Source: Endotrypanum monterogeii
Lineage: Eukaryota > Euglenozoa > Kinetoplastea > Trypanosomatida > Trypanosomatidae
Reading direction: 5' to 3'
NCBI GenBank assembly: GCA_000333855.2
Contig: CM007346.1
Coordinates: 962,365-1,026,364 of the forward strand
DNA length: 64,000 bases
The notes beneath the pieces were generated by a model. It saw nothing but the letters and a program-made list of their open reading frames with translations, was not told where the DNA came from and searched no databases. Shown here piece after piece: positions 9,850-22,003 of this stretch (position 1 is the first letter of the stretch; each line of letters starts with the position of its first letter). The translations under genes and the position numbers were made by a program.

Positions 9850-12761
9850 CAGCGAGCTGTACTACATGACTCGCCATGCTTCTTGTGCGAGTGTGGGTGT
9901 CGTAGCAGGTATTTTTGGAGAGACCCTTGCCGAGCATTGCGTGACCTGGATGCGCTGGTGCGGTGCTGCACCTTTCGGCAACTCCATCGATGCTGAAGAG
10001 GGTAGAGGAGGTAGCGGTGACCTTCACCTCCCCATCCTTGCCGTTCTTCTGTGCTGACCTGTGCGGCCTTATCAAGAGAGGAGGGAAAGAGTGCAGTGCA
10101 GCATGACGGGAGGTGCGGGGGTGCACGCACGGAAGATGCGAGAAGGCAAAACAACACGATTTGTGTGTGTGTGTGCGCGCGTGTGTGGAAGGTGTGGGTC
10201 AATCCTCTGTTTGTTCCTTTCTCGGAGATTTTCATGACCATCTCCTTTTTCCACATTGCCCACATGCCACACGCTTGACACCCACAGGATGAGGTTCAGG
10301 GTGAGGGGGCAGGGCGGGGCAAGTTTTGCCCCCTGGGAACAAACTTGGAAAAAAAAGGGGGTTGAGGGCACCAAATCGGGTGTCTGCCGCTGCTAACTGA
10401 CACACGGAGGTACAAGGAGTACGGAGGTGGGTGGTCTAGTGAGAGTCAGAGTCTAGTCAAGGGCGGGGATGAGTTTTGCTTCTCCATTTTATGTTTGTTT
10501 AACGCGTAAAGCGGTGCTCTTCCTCGTGTCGTGTTTTTCAGTGTTTTGCAGCTCATTGCTGGAGCTCACGGTGTGGCTATGGTCGATGACTCACGCCCAG
10601 GTGAAGTGACCCTCTGCAGTCGCTGCGAACCCTGACGGAAGAAGGCTTGTGCTTTTCAGCTTCCCCCACCCGATCTCCATGCACCTCGCACATTTTCCCA
10701 CACTTCTGACCTGCGCAATACCAGTTGCGGTGGGTGGTGGTCGAGATGATTCGCCCTTTTGTGACCACTGCTCATAGACACGCACTTTCAGACCATTTCT
10801 TTGTTTTTCCCATCGACTGTCGGTTGGGGCATTGGGAGGGTGAATATATTTGCTCGCTACAGCCTTTGCTTCGGTCTTCTACGCTGATGAGAGCTTCCAC
10901 ACGAATTTGGGCTCTATCCTCACTGCCTTTTGTTGTATGCCTTGTCTGTGAACTGCCTGCTTCACTCCCACCTTTTTTTTTGTCTCCCGTGAATGACAAA
11001 ATGGGAGGCCGAAGACGTGCACTTGTAGGCTTCTAGCGCCCCCCAAAGTACAGCTCGAGCTAGATTGGGTTCGAGAGAGAGGATCCTGACGCTGCAGGAA
11101 GCTCAAATTTCTACGCAGATGCTGACAGCGTTTATCCCCCCCTTCCCCCTCCCCCAACCCCCCCCCCCCCCAAAAAAAAAAAAAAAAGTCTTCGTTATAA
11201 GGCACGAAGCCTTTCAGGATCCAGAATCCCACAGTTTTTTTAAATTATTTGTGAGGGTAGGTGTTGGTCTAGGGCTTGTGCTACGTGACGGCGGTATTCC
11301 GTCTGGCTGCGAATGGGCCGAAACGTGCTCGAGGTTTTACCGCTTTTTCTTGCTTCACGGCTCGTTCATCGCCACCGGATGTGGAATGGAGATGTACTTG
11401 CAATGGATACTGCGTCTGGGCAGGGGGCTCCTGGGGCTTTCCTGAACAAGTTGAGTTACGAGTCACCCACGCACTCCCTCGCGCCGTTTTATCGAAATGG
11501 AGGTGCCGTGCAAATCAGATGGCTCTTACTTACCCTCGCGACCGTCAAGATAAAGACGCGTAAGAGTGCACGTCTCACAGATAAATGGGGCTGAGGGACG
11601 GGGAGTGTCCACAACGGCGTCTCTATAGGATGTTGCAACTTTTCTGCACATCCATGGAGGTCAATTCATCTACAGCTAAGCTGCATATGAATTGACGTAT
11701 CGTGGCAAAAAAAAAAAAATTGGCTCAGGTGTCTAACGAACGCGCCGATCTGCGGTATATGTAGGCGGGGTGGCATAGGCTACGAAGGGATGATGACGAC
11801 ACCAGTAACGGGTGCGCATGCAGCGGCCACTCTTCTCAACAGTGGTCACCGCGATGGCTTTCGCGTCTCTTCCCCTGCTTGCCCTGCCGGTTTTCATTCA
11901 AGACCTTTTCTTTTTATTTCAAAAAAAAAGGAAAGAAGTGAGCATGGTATTTTTCTCGCAAGTGAAGGGGCCCTTTTTTTTTTTTTCGGGGTTTCTCTCA
12001 TGTTTTCCGGAGGACGATAGGTACTGCAGTTTGTGGACGCCAGTCGGGAAGGAGGCGCGTGTGCACCAACATTGTCAGTTGTCGGGGATCACTCATTTTC
12101 TTTCAAGCGATACGAATTATTTGTCTTTAATCTTCCGATAACCTTGACACAACGTGCGCCTCCTGTGTGTGTATTCGTTTTGAGTTCTAACGCGAGGCTC
12201 TGAAATCTTCCTTTTTTTTTTTGCATCCCGCCTTCGTTGACAGATAGGAGGGATCATAACAGCGGCATTCACAACGACAACAAAAAAAACATCTTCGAGT
12301 AGCACTTGTCAGTGGAAGGTGGTGCCGAGGGCGGCTCCAAGAAAAGAAAAGAGTGCGGAGAGGTGAAAATGATTCAGATACGAAAAAAGGGTAACTTAAA
12401 AGTGCGCAAAACTTAAAAAAAAACGTGTGTACATCTCTCGAGGTCGGAGGGGCGGGTTGCACGTCATTCGGAGTTGCGCTTTACCAGCTGCACATTCGAA
12501 ATGGAAAATCGTCTCTCTTCTTTTTTTTTTTTTGACTCTCACTTTTTGCTTAATTTTGCATATCATTCTCCACTCGCTCTCGTTGATTTTTTTTTTTCCC
12601 CCCTCCCGCCCCACACACCCACACATTTCACTCATACTGACGCTCTACACAGATCGAGCAAGTCGTTCCTACTTCCTCATTTGCCTCCTTCCCCTCCCCC
12701 CCACACACACAGAAACACACACACAGATTCCGAGTCCGTATTTGACTTGTCACGAGCAAAA
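9850..12761. other. 2.9-kb intergenic region, no gene seen
   Basis: Short frames exist but none has convincing composition or an acceptor. It contains a C-run joined to an A-run at about 11159-11187, several T-runs, and from about 12510 a T/C-rich tract with CA repeats leading to the next gene. Confidence 0.7.
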
Positions 12762-13046
12762 ATGGTCACGACTGTCAAAGTTAAAATCCCGCGAGAGCGC
12801 ATTGTGAAGGAGGACTACATGGATGATGTGTATCTGCTCAACCAATTCGATGGCGTCAACGATAATCCCCCGGAGGATGGCTTGCCACTCCGCCAGTGGA
12901 TCCTGCGCGAGGTTCATGAGGCCCTTAACAAGGACCCAACGAAGTCGGAGATTGTGGTGAAGCTCAAGTCGGACAAGAATTCTCGCACTGAATTTGCTGT
13001 AGCAATCGATGGCGAGTACTTGCCTGATTACCTCAAGCAGAGCTGA
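12762..13046 (+). CDS. Small conserved-looking protein, 94 residues
   Basis: The ATG follows a long pyrimidine/CA tract and AG dinucleotides at 12651-12652 and 12725-12726. The open frame begins further upstream, but that part is translated acceptor tract and should be ignored. The protein has no signal peptide, membrane segment or cysteine cluster. It is charged and mixed alpha/beta in character, with acidic residues around 17-35 and a Lys/Ser-rich stretch around 59-75. Codon use is GC-rich, like the confident genes, which supports coding. I do not recognise the family and assign no function. Confidence 0.8.
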   Translation: MVTTVKVKIPRERIVKEDYMDDVYLLNQFDGVNDNPPEDGLPLRQWILREVHEALNKDPTKSEIVVKLKSDKNSRTEFAVAIDGEYLPDYLKQS

Positions 13047-14997
13047 AGGTCAGCTATCAGTCGTCGACGAGCAGTGAAGCGAACTCAGGTGATGTAAGTG
13101 TGGAGGGAGGAAAAAACGGAGAGGTGCACGCGGCTCCTATAGCCACTCGATGAGCCTCTGTGACGGCGTGGGGCTTTGCTACAAACCTACGTGTGTTTTC
13201 GTTGTAGACGTTCCGTTGATAGGATGTAGTTTGGAGGGTTGGTGGAGGGCAACAGAGGCATGCGCTTATCATGTTCCCCAATGCGGGGCTGTCTCGGTGT
13301 TGAGCATTGCTCGGTGTACCTCAATGATGCATTTGTGTGGGCACGTGAAGTCATGTAAAACATGGGAAAATGCCTAGAGGTGCAGCAAGTGGATGCTTCT
13401 GTCGCAGCACCTTCTGGATGGGCTTTTCTCATTCGTCTTTTTACATTCAGAGATACATGTGCTCATTCTGTGTAGCACAAGTGACACATTTGTCGTAATC
13501 CAATGCAATAGGGGGTGTCATCGTCTCCCCCTTTTCCCACTATTCAGAGATGTGAGTAAGTGTGTGTGTTTGTATTCGCTTCGGTTTCGCACTTGAGGTT
13601 TTTTTTTTTTTTTGCCCCCCTCTTCTGTTCACTGTTGCACACGCTCGTCTGTGTACGTGGGCCTGAGAACATCGACCTCTGGTTCAAACCGATCTCATGC
13701 TGCTGTCGTCTTTGCCCCCTCTGGGGAAATATATATATATATATATATATATACATACATTTATATATATTTTCCCATCTTCTCCCTCTTTCCCACCGAG
13801 GTCTATCATGTTTGCACTCCGCCTCCGGGTTTTTTCCCCACTGATCACATCTCTCTCGTCTTCATACTATTCACGGTTGTTTTGATGTTTTTTGCCCCAT
13901 CTGCAACCTTTGTCGTGTGCGTGCCGTTTTTATTATGGCAATCTTCGTCCTTGTTTTTATTTATATATATACACCCACACACATTTATATATAGTTTTTT
14001 TTCTTTTTTTTGTGTGTGCGTGTGCGTGTGTGTATGCTTGTTCAAGTGTGTGTGGGCCTCTCACGTATCTCCAAATACACGAACGGTGCAAAAGAGTGGC
14101 GAAGGGGGTCATGAATGTTATGTACGTATCTACGATTCTCATAGTTGGAGGAAAGGGGGAAAGTGGTTCCATGTATCGCTCGTGTCTTCCTCTTCGAACA
14201 ATGGTGCAGCATTCTGTATCTCCCTCTCGCGTGCTATACTGCCGCAGTCGCCACGGTATCTGACTTTTTTGTTTTTCTTCTTTGCCCTATATCAGTTTTT
14301 ACGGTTTCTGCCATGGTGTGCTTTATTTCCCCTGTATGTTTGTCTCGCTCTTCGCAGTGGAAAAATTATGCCGGTGTGAGGGTTGACAGAAACAGTGCGA
14401 TTCGCTTATCGATGAACTGCGGTACACTCGTTAACTTGCCAAGGGATATCTTCAAGGTTTAAACGTCTACTCACATGGGAAAAAGGACTCCGCGGTATAC
14501 AAACAAACAAACACAGGCACGTGTCTCTCTTTTTCTATTGATTCATTATTTTTTTCCTTTTTTTTGTGCTTTCGTCTATGACGCCTTTATCGTGTTTGAC
14601 TTTACAAACCCACACAATCATCACCGCTGGCCCGACGAATATGTTTCGCGCAAAATGATACTTTGCTCGCAGTGCGCGCTGGCACAGACCTTGGCGGAAA
14701 GAAAAGCATATTGAAGATTGGGGAATATTTATCTTTCCAGTGCACTATGCTGAAGTAGTTGTACGGAAGTAGCGGTTGAGGGATCCTTTGGCAGCTCAGT
14801 CGAGGTGAAGTCGCCCCTGCCTAGGTCGCCGTTACACACCCGTCATCCCCGCCATCTCCATGACGCTATTCGCCAGGGCTTTATGCAACGGTCGTGCTTC
14901 AATTTGTATCTTGTTATACCCCACTCCTCAATGCACTGTGTTGTCCTTTGGTAAATACATAAATATGCGTACATACACACACACACACACACACACA

Positions 14998-15041
<44 letters not shown>

Positions 15042-15148
15042 GTGCTTCCATGTGCTTGTGAGCATAACAGCAGTGCCCTCTTTTGGTCTAGCTTATTTCG
15101 AGCTAAAGAAGAGAACTGAGGCCTTGGTGTGGTGCACTCGGCTTGACG
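13047..15148. other. 2.1-kb intergenic region, no gene seen
   Basis: A T-rich region with (TA)n at 13729-13753, CA at 14974-14998 and (TA)n at 15005-15039. A 75-codon cysteine-rich frame at 13150-13377 was considered and rejected. Confidence 0.7.
14974..15039 (+). repeat. Compound (CA)n-(TA)n microsatellite
   Basis: A CA run (14974-14998) and a TA run (15005-15039) are separated by TCTCTC. They lie 110 bases before the next start codon, inside or just upstream of the 5' UTR. Confidence 0.95.
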
Positions 15149-15409
15149 ATGTCTTCACGCGTTTCCACAATTGCGTACCAAGATGAGCCCCACTGGCAGA
15201 TGTACCTGCGTGAATATTTCATTCCTGGATTAGTGTTCGTTGCAATGCTGTACTATCTTTTATTTCACGTCTGCATACCTATGCGGCGCATACATCGACC
15301 GATTCGTGAATCTCTCGAAGGGGTGACTGGCGCACGAGAAAATGACGAGGTGGTGGAGACTGGCGATATGGCAATGCCATCCTTATCGATGACAAAGAAG
15401 CAAGCCTAA
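15149..15409 (+). CDS. Small single-pass membrane protein, 86 residues
   Basis: From ATG 15149 the protein has about 24 polar residues, one hydrophobic helix (about 25-45, FIPGLVFVAMLYYLLFHVCI), then a basic juxtamembrane stretch with MRRIHR and a polar tail ending in Lys-Lys-Gln-Ala. The charge pattern suggests a short N-terminus and a cytosolic or matrix C-terminus. Proteins of this shape occur as small subunits of mitochondrial complexes and in the ER, but nothing here tells which. The family is not recognised. Real coding is supported by composition and the clean helix. Confidence 0.7.
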   Translation: MSSRVSTIAYQDEPHWQMYLREYFIPGLVFVAMLYYLLFHVCIPMRRIHRPIRESLEGVTGARENDEVVETGDMAMPSLSMTKKQA

Positions 15410-16609
15410 GAGGTGATGGCTGATTCACGGGCGCCGCTTCGCCTTCCACTGTCGCGTTGTATTTTGTCAAATGGGAAAAGTGAAGCACTACGATTCTTCT
15501 CGATGGAGGGGATTCGCGTGCGTGTCTCGGTCTCCAGGAGTGGTCCTAGGTGCCTCTCACCTCTCCACCTCTTCGTTTCTTTCCTTCACGTACCTAAGAG
15601 GCTCTGGTCACTTTTGCCACATCGTAATAACTCTCGCGCCTTCGCTTGCACACGAGGGCAGGCGTCTTCAATGTTTCATTGCGTCCTCTAGTCCGCAAAA
15701 GAAAAAAAAAACGAGAAGACTCGCGTGTCTTCGAGCGGGATCAGATGGGAATCTGTCGACTCCCCTACTATCCAAATCACGGCTTTATAGAGGCGTGGTC
15801 GCAGGGATTTTTGCGCATGAACATCACATGTGTGCGTGTGTGTGCCCTTCTTCCAAGTTTTTTGAGATCCTTGGCTCGCTGTAGCGCAAATCCCATTTCC
15901 TTTTCTTCGGCCTCAGTCAACGGGCCGCATGTGAAGAAATATGTCTCACCACTGAAAATTCTCAAGGTAACCGCAACAGGAGGGAGGGGTGTTCATCGGC
16001 TTTGGTACGTTGCCCGAGGTCCATGGGGACACACGCGCTCGTGTTGAACCTCGTGCCGGGCGAAAAATAAACTTACGACCGGTTTCTTCTTCATGGTCCT
16101 CGTGAAGCTCTGTTAGTGGACGGATGCCCAAGGGCAGGAGTTTCCAGGAAGCCAGTTGCTCGTTTTGTTGCCATGCGATTATGTGCTGATGACGGTTCGT
16201 GGACTCACTCGTCCGGGAATTTCTCTTCGCGATGTGTGCGACAGAGGTTTCGTTTTATCCCCTTCCCGTCACGTTTTCTTTTCTTTTATTCTACGGCGAC
16301 GCCGTCGCACTTTTTGATCCTAATTTCCACGCTGAGATGTACCGTCCGTGAAAAAAATAAAAACAGTGGGGTCACATCTCAGCTGTGCCAACGCACGCGC
16401 ACGCACGACAGCGGCACCACAAGCCCTTCATTGGAGATCATTATACTCGTATCTTCTGTCTCTCAAACGTGCTTTACATCTCTATCGAAGCACCTGCTTC
16501 CGCTTGTGTTTGCTTCATCGCTTGCGATATCTGTCCTGTCCCCCTCGATACGCACACTCTAGGAGCTCTCCACCCCCCCCCCCTTCCCCCTCAAAAGAAA
16601 AAAAAAGGA
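15410..16609. other. Intergenic region before the ATP-grasp/SET gene
   Basis: No gene seen. The final 110 bases are pyrimidine-rich with a C-run and an A-run directly before the ATG, so the acceptor AG is either at about 16560 or immediately upstream of the start. Confidence 0.65.
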
Positions 16610-18199
16610 ATGGCGGAGGAGCAGGCAAAACCTATTCGTGTGTGCGTGTTGGCCTGTTCCTATGATGGCTCTGACAGCGAGCTAAAGGAGTATGAGGGAA
16701 ATTTGATTCAGACACCGCAGAACTTCTTCGATGCAGCCGATGAGCACTACACATTCCATCTCGAGATGATAAAGAAGGCCACGGCTTACCGGCAGATACG
16801 TCAGCTGGTGATGTCTGGTAAGTTCGACGTGTTCTATAATCAGTGCGATGGCGCCAAGGATGAGGACCGCGCAGGTGTGGAAGTTGTGGAAGCCCTCGAG
16901 GAGTTCAGGGTGCCATACACTGGGGCTATCTCCAAATACTACGAGATGTCCAAGCCGGACATGAAGCTAGTGGCGCACTACTACCAAATCGCTACGGCCA
17001 ACTACGCTGTACTTGGGCGGGGTGATGATATTGAGAGCTTATGTGCGCATTTGCAGCTCCCTTGTATCATCAAGCACATCTCTGGCTATAGCAGCATCGG
17101 AATGGACAAGAGCTGCAAAGTGTGCAGTATGGAAGAGCTGAGGGATCGAGCGACGCGCTTTATGGCAGAGTTTCAATTTGCATTGGTCGAGGAGTTCGTG
17201 ACTGGTGATGAGGCGACAATCCTGGCATGTAACGACTCGACTCAGCCAGAGGGAGTTCGTGTTTTTCAACCCGCTCAGGTCTCCTTCCCCGAGGGCGAAG
17301 ACTTCAAACACTTCCAGCTGAAGTGGGCATCGTATGAGGGCATGGAATGGTCACCGGTATCCGAGAAGGACCCAGCGATGAAGGACATGATCGGCATCGC
17401 CCGGACTGCATTTAAGCGCATGATGGGCGGAATCGGTTACGGTCGCATCGACGTCCGCATTGATCGCGAGCGTAACCACAGGGTAGTCTTCCTTGAGATT
17501 AACCCAAACTGCGGCATTATGTATCCCTACGGCCAGGAGGGTTCTGCTGACTGGATCTTGCGCCTCAATAAGGGATTTCGGCAGCGTGAATTTGCAATAC
17601 TGCAAATTCGCGAGGCGATCGCCCGGTGCCGGCGAGAGCGACTTTTGTATACTCGTCATTTCGACCCCATGCGTGGGTATCACCTGCGCGCGAAGGAGGA
17701 CATCAGTGTCGGCACCATCATCTTCCAAGACGAATGCCGTCCTGTGCGACTGTGCACAAAACCTTATGCGCTCATGAACTTCTCCAAAGAGGACTACGTC
17801 GACTTCCAGCACAACGCCTGGCCTGTGGGGCGTGACAGTCACTACTACGCTTTGTGGGACCGTGACCCTGCGCAGTGGCGTTCATTCAATCACTCTTGCG
17901 CGCCTAACATGTCGTTCGCCCCGATGCGGTCCCTTAACGTCGTGGCGTTGCGCAACATTTGCCAAGGTGAAGAGCTCACAATGGACTACCGTCAGTTCAT
18001 GGACTCGACCATGCCAGGGTTCCAGTGCAACTGTGGCAGTGACGTATGCGAGGGATTTGTGACACCGGGCTCCCTCGTCAACTCACCAAAGGCGAATATC
18101 GCGATGAATCCCGTAGTTGCACTCCATCACAACGTTGCCGTTAGCTTGGACCCCATTCAAGGGGCCTTCTCGTCTACCCAAAATAACTTGCTCCTTTGA
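16610..18199 (+). CDS. ATP-grasp (D-Ala-D-Ala-ligase-like) and SET domain fusion
   Basis: 529 residues. Residues 8-330 resemble the ATP-grasp fold of D-Ala-D-Ala ligases: an N-terminal Rossmann-like part (FDVFYNQCDG, 72-81), a basic residue in IIKH (K155), an EEF hinge (194-196) and the metal-binding end EINPNCG (296-302). Residues about 345-465 form a SET methyltransferase domain with NHSCAPN (427-433) and GEELTMDY (453-460), the S-adenosylmethionine and catalytic motifs, followed by a post-SET CxCx4C (C473, C475, C480). Both halves keep key residues, so both may be active: one joining a carboxylate to an amine with ATP, one methylating lysine. The ATG lies after a translated C/A run, so the open frame upstream is not coding. 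The substrate is unknown. Confidence 0.9.
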   Translation: MAEEQAKPIRVCVLACSYDGSDSELKEYEGNLIQTPQNFFDAADEHYTFHLEMIKKATAYRQIRQLVMSGKFDVFYNQCDGAKDEDRAGVEVVEALEEFRVPYTGAISKYYEMSKPDMKLVAHYYQIATANYAVLGRGDDIESLCAHLQLPCIIKHISGYSSIGMDKSCKVCSMEELRDRATRFMAEFQFALVEEFVTGDEATILACNDSTQPEGVRVFQPAQVSFPEGEDFKHFQLKWASYEGMEWSPVSEKDPAMKDMIGIARTAFKRMMGGIGYGRIDVRIDRERNHRVVFLEINPNCGIMYPYGQEGSADWILRLNKGFRQREFAILQIREAIARCRRERLLYTRHFDPMRGYHLRAKEDISVGTIIFQDECRPVRLCTKPYALMNFSKEDYVDFQHNAWPVGRDSHYYALWDRDPAQWRSFNHSCAPNMSFAPMRSLNVVALRNICQGEELTMDYRQFMDSTMPGFQCNCGSDVCEGFVTPGSLVNSPKANIAMNPVVALHHNVAVSLDPIQGAFSSTQNNLLL

Positions 18200-20164
18200 T
18201 CTCAAGTATATATATATATATGTTTATAATGTATGCGCGTGCTCACACGCACTCAGACGTGCGTGCGTGCCTATGAAACACAAAGACTCGTACTGTGCTG
18301 CTCCCGTCTGAGTGTTCCTCGTCAACGGATCCCTTAGCATAGAAGTTCACCCCTTCCCCCTTCCTATATCCCCTTTGCGTGCGGACCTCCTTTTTTGCTG
18401 GCAAATGCGCGAGTGGTTTACCGGTTTCTATTCCCTTGACTCTCATGATGTGCCTCTCTGGTGTTTTCTTACTGACGGGCTTTTATTCTTCGTGTGCAGT
18501 TCCCCACTCCACTCGCCTTTGCTGTAGTGCGTTCACCAGCATCGTTTTTCTTTCCTTTTTTTTTGCGTGCGTTGTTCAGTGTAGGCCGAAGAAACCCTAG
18601 TCTCGCTCCTCTTTTTTCTTTTTCTAGTGACTGCGACTGTTTTTTTACGTGAAAGATTTTTCTATTTCCAAGAAAAATATACACATTATATCTTTTCGAT
18701 GCAGCTAACGAGTGAAGGGGTTGGTGGATGTATGTCACACGCATCGCACGCGAATGTTTCTACTATAGCCGCCGCATGTTTACTTTTGCGAGGGATGAGG
18801 GGTGGGGGTATACTCTTGTGATATCAATGCGTGCTGCGGTGGTTGTGACGCATTCTTGTGCGGTGGAAAAAAAAAAGTGTGCGCTTAACAGAAACCGTTC
18901 AATTTAGAGGAGGGCGACGTGGTCGCGCTGGTGGCCAAGCGGGTGCATATTTTCTACCCTCGCGCCTACTGCCCTTATTTCTCTCTGCATTTACTTGTGT
19001 TATGCGAGTGCCTTAGTGTCTGTTTTAATGAGTCTATGCGACCGCTATGAACAACAGGAGGAGGGGCGGGATACCGCCCCTTTTTGTTTTTTTTTTCTCC
19101 ACCTTATGGTGCTCTCTCTCCGAAAGAGGTGTGTGTGTGTTTTTCTGCGATGGTGATGGACAGAGGGCTTTCGCTCATCCACACCTACTAGGGCTTCTGC
19201 TTTCGTGTGGAAGCGACTTCCACGCGTGGCCATATATCGTATTCTGCTGCACGTTGACGCGCACACGAACTCAGGGGTGGCTGTTGGGGAACTGTCTTTT
19301 AGGACACATGGCGAAACACCTGTGAAAGGCACGATCTCCAACTGGCAAAGCGACGCCCATCCCCATACCATACCTTACGGTTCTCCTCCCTCGACCTTCG
19401 GCAAAGAGATCCATCTGGCAGAGGGAGGGCAGACTAAGGTAGTGGCTTGTCGGGTAGTCTTGCGTGCATGGCTGAGGTAGATGAGGGCGTTAGCTTCACA
19501 ATGCTCGAGCGTACCAGCGCAGTGTCGATTCTCATTTAATGAGACGCCGGTCACTGAAGCAGTTCGTGTGTGACCGTTTCTGTTTCCACGCGACGAGATC
19601 GAGGATAGCTATGTTTGCATGGGTACGCTGACGGAGATGAGATGCTGCGCTCGACACGATACTCATAGAACTGGCCGGATCCTTTTTTTCTTCGCGTAAC
19701 CTTACATATTCTGTCGTATCCTCCACGGAGACAGGGGTCGCGCGAGTGGCTAAGCAATTTTCTTGCCTCTCCCTGAGAGGCAGAGCAGCAAAAAAAAAAA
19801 ATAATAGAATACCGCATAGATCTGAGGGACCTCTCAGCATTTACAAAAATCTTTCGTCCACACGACCGCCACTCCGCTGAAATTTACGTTGCACGTGCGA
19901 ACGTGGAAACAGCTTCGATGTAGTCGACACCAATTCCGGATACTCTCGAGGCAGCCACGCCTTGGTTGAACAGGGCTAGTTGCGGTGTTTGCTCGCGGGT
20001 GCGGTGTCTGTGAAGGGGTCGCTTTGGTCCTTGGTCTAAGGCATTGGGTGAAGTCCCCTTGGAGGGAGGAGAAGAGGATGCTCGGTGTCGTCTCAGGCTC
20101 CTGCATGTGCAGCACCAGTGGGTACCCCTGAAGCATCCTAGCTGTTACTCTAGCGCAACGTGAA

Positions 20165-20291
20165 NNNNNNNNNNNNNNNNNNNNNNNNNNNNNNNNNNNN
20201 NNNNNNNNNNNNNNNNNNNNNNNNNNNNNNNNNNNNNNNNNNNNNNNNNNNNNNNNNNNNNNNNNNNNNNNNNNNNNNNNNNNNNNNNNNN
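20165..20291. other. Assembly gap (127 N)
   Basis: The run of N is inside repeat B2 and directly abuts a TG run. The corresponding interval in the copy at 43782-44666 is about 415 bp, so the gap length is probably nominal. Confidence 0.98.

Positions 20292-20348
<57 letters not shown>
20292..20348 (+). repeat. (TG)n microsatellite next to the gap
   Basis: About 28 TG units, twice the length of the TG tract in the other two family B copies. Expansion here probably caused the assembly break. Confidence 0.95.
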
Positions 20349-20351
<3 letters not shown>

Positions 20352-21959
20352 CCCGGCGCGCACGTCCCACCGAACCGCGTGTGGCAGTGATGACACCGCG
20401 CACGCCCCGAGAGGGATGTGAGCCCGTGCGACGTGTGACTAAATTCGGCGGCAGGGGTGGCTTGTGCTCACAGCCGAGCATGCCTAGCTGCGTTGCTGTC
20501 AAGGGTGGGGCGGGGTGGGTGGGTCATTGCGGAGCGGTGGTGGCCATGATGATGATTTCTATTATGTGTCGATTTGTGTACGTCCCGTGATAGAGTTGAG
20601 GTGCGGAGGGGGGGGGAGCGGGTATCGTGCCAGAGTTGCCGTCGAGGTGGCTGTGGGCGCGGCGCATCGAATTCACCGGGAACGCTTCAATGCACGAGAG
20701 GGAATGGCAGGAGGCACGCACTGGCGAGCTCATGGTCTTGCAGCAGATAGAGGTGAGGGGTTCTCTGGAGTTCGAGGGGCGCGAAAACGACGAATTTGTT
20801 TTTTTTTTCATTCGCTGCTGTATTCTATTTAAATGGAGTTGCTTCACCCAGCCGCGATGCTCTCGGGGACAGGAGAGATGCCTCTCTATCGTATGTTACA
20901 GATCCTTTCTCAGTAGAAATGTGTTACGCCTACTTTTTAAATCTTTTTGTTCGTGGTCAGAGTTACAGGCGTGGTGCACATCTTGAGGTAGGGTCTCCGG
21001 AGGGGCGGTATGCTTGCGAGCCGTGGCTACTCTGACCTGTCGGTGGAGGGGGAGGGTCATGTCCGGAGTGAATAGTGGTGCGCGCCTGGCGTGCTGCTGT
21101 TTTCTTTATTATGGCTCGTCTCTCTGCTGGAGACGTGTCACCAGAGCCCATGTGAGCTGCTTTTTAATATGCCTCACACCACTACCCAGTTTTCAGCTGG
21201 CATCTGTATTCATTGTGGGAGTGCAGTGAACGAAGAAGCGAACAAAGGAGGAAAACAATCTCGCACAGGCCCCAATGAAGACCCACAGCTAGTGTCTATC
21301 ACGAGTCTAAGAATCGTGATGCATCGCTGTATGTGATCATTTGCACTTCAGGCTCACATCGACATCAGAAAAAACGGAGAGAAAGAGACGATATATATAT
21401 ATATATATATATATATTATTTTTTTTTTGGACGAGTATGTGCAGAGCCTATCACCGTATACGGAGGAACATACACGGCATTCCTGTTTAAACACACGAGG
21501 TGCCTTCATATCCACTTATGGTGTTTTCCTGTACAAAAAAAAAAAGATATGTGAAAACTGGAGATGAAGACACCCACCACGGGTGAGGAGTTGTTCGAGG
21601 GCGCAAGCGAGAAAATCAAGAGTCTCATTGAGCTGACCGCGTGGGATCTGTGCTTTGCTTTTTCTTTACTTCCTTCTTTGGGAACGAATGTGGTTTCTAC
21701 TCGCGACTCTCTTAATTCACCTTCTGGGGACATGCCACGTCGGGCTTGAATAAAACATAGCTAATAAGACAAGGGATCGTTTTTCTCAAAACTGCTCTCC
21801 CTTTATATATATTTATATATATATATATTTTTTGTGTGTGTGTGTCCGTCTTCAGTTCCCCTTGCGTGTGTGCGCCAGTGCCATCAGCGCTGCCTGACCG
21901 ACTTGCGGAAATCAAGCAGCAACGACAAGATTAGCATAGGGGACCTCAGGTGATCGAAA

Positions 21960-21979
21960 AATATATATATATATATATA
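21960..21979 (+). repeat. (AT)n tract in the kinase 5' UTR
   Basis: Ten AT units followed by an A-rich stretch end about 24 bases before the kinase ATG at 22004. Any acceptor must lie upstream (AG-containing sequence at 21850-21950), so this tract is probably in the mature leader. Confidence 0.85.
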
Positions 21980-22003
21980 AATAAAAAATAAAAAGTACGA
22001 CGA

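Larger units (their letters stand above)
19945..20556 (+). mobile_element. SIDER-like dispersed repeat, family B copy 2 (contains gap)
   Basis: The left part (19945-20164) matches 43782-44000 and the right part (20349-20556) matches the 3' portion of the copy at 43782-44666. The centre is replaced by N and a long TG run. The 3' end stops in the GATGAT motif and lacks the CTTCCGAGGCGGGG extension of the other two copies. Confidence 0.75.
18200..22003. other. 3.8-kb intergenic region with repeat B2 and sequence gap
   Basis: No confident gene. It contains short TA tracts (18207-18222, 21391-21417, 21960-21979), family B copy 2 (19945-20556) and an unsequenced run (20165-20291). A 61-codon ATG frame at 21564-21749 is the best small-gene candidate here but is weak. 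Confidence 0.65.

Noticed and set aside
11065..11445. Open frame with a Gly/Leu-rich end
   Set aside because: It runs through C- and A-homopolymers and has no good ATG near its coding-like part.
13150..13377. 75-codon ATG frame, rich in cysteine
   Set aside because: It lies directly behind a real gene in probable 3' UTR, has no acceptor, and the cysteines form no known pattern.
19205..19480. Protein-like open frame of about 90 codons
   Set aside because: No ATG start, no acceptor and no recognised similarity; it could be chance in a moderately GC-rich stretch.
21169..21336. Short frame with a CxxCG zinc-ribbon-like start
   Set aside because: Only one CxxC pair in 55 codons; too short and without the second metal pair.
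21564..21749. 61-codon ATG frame before the kinase
   Set aside because: The first half looks coding, but the second half is T-rich and low in protein character; no clear acceptor.
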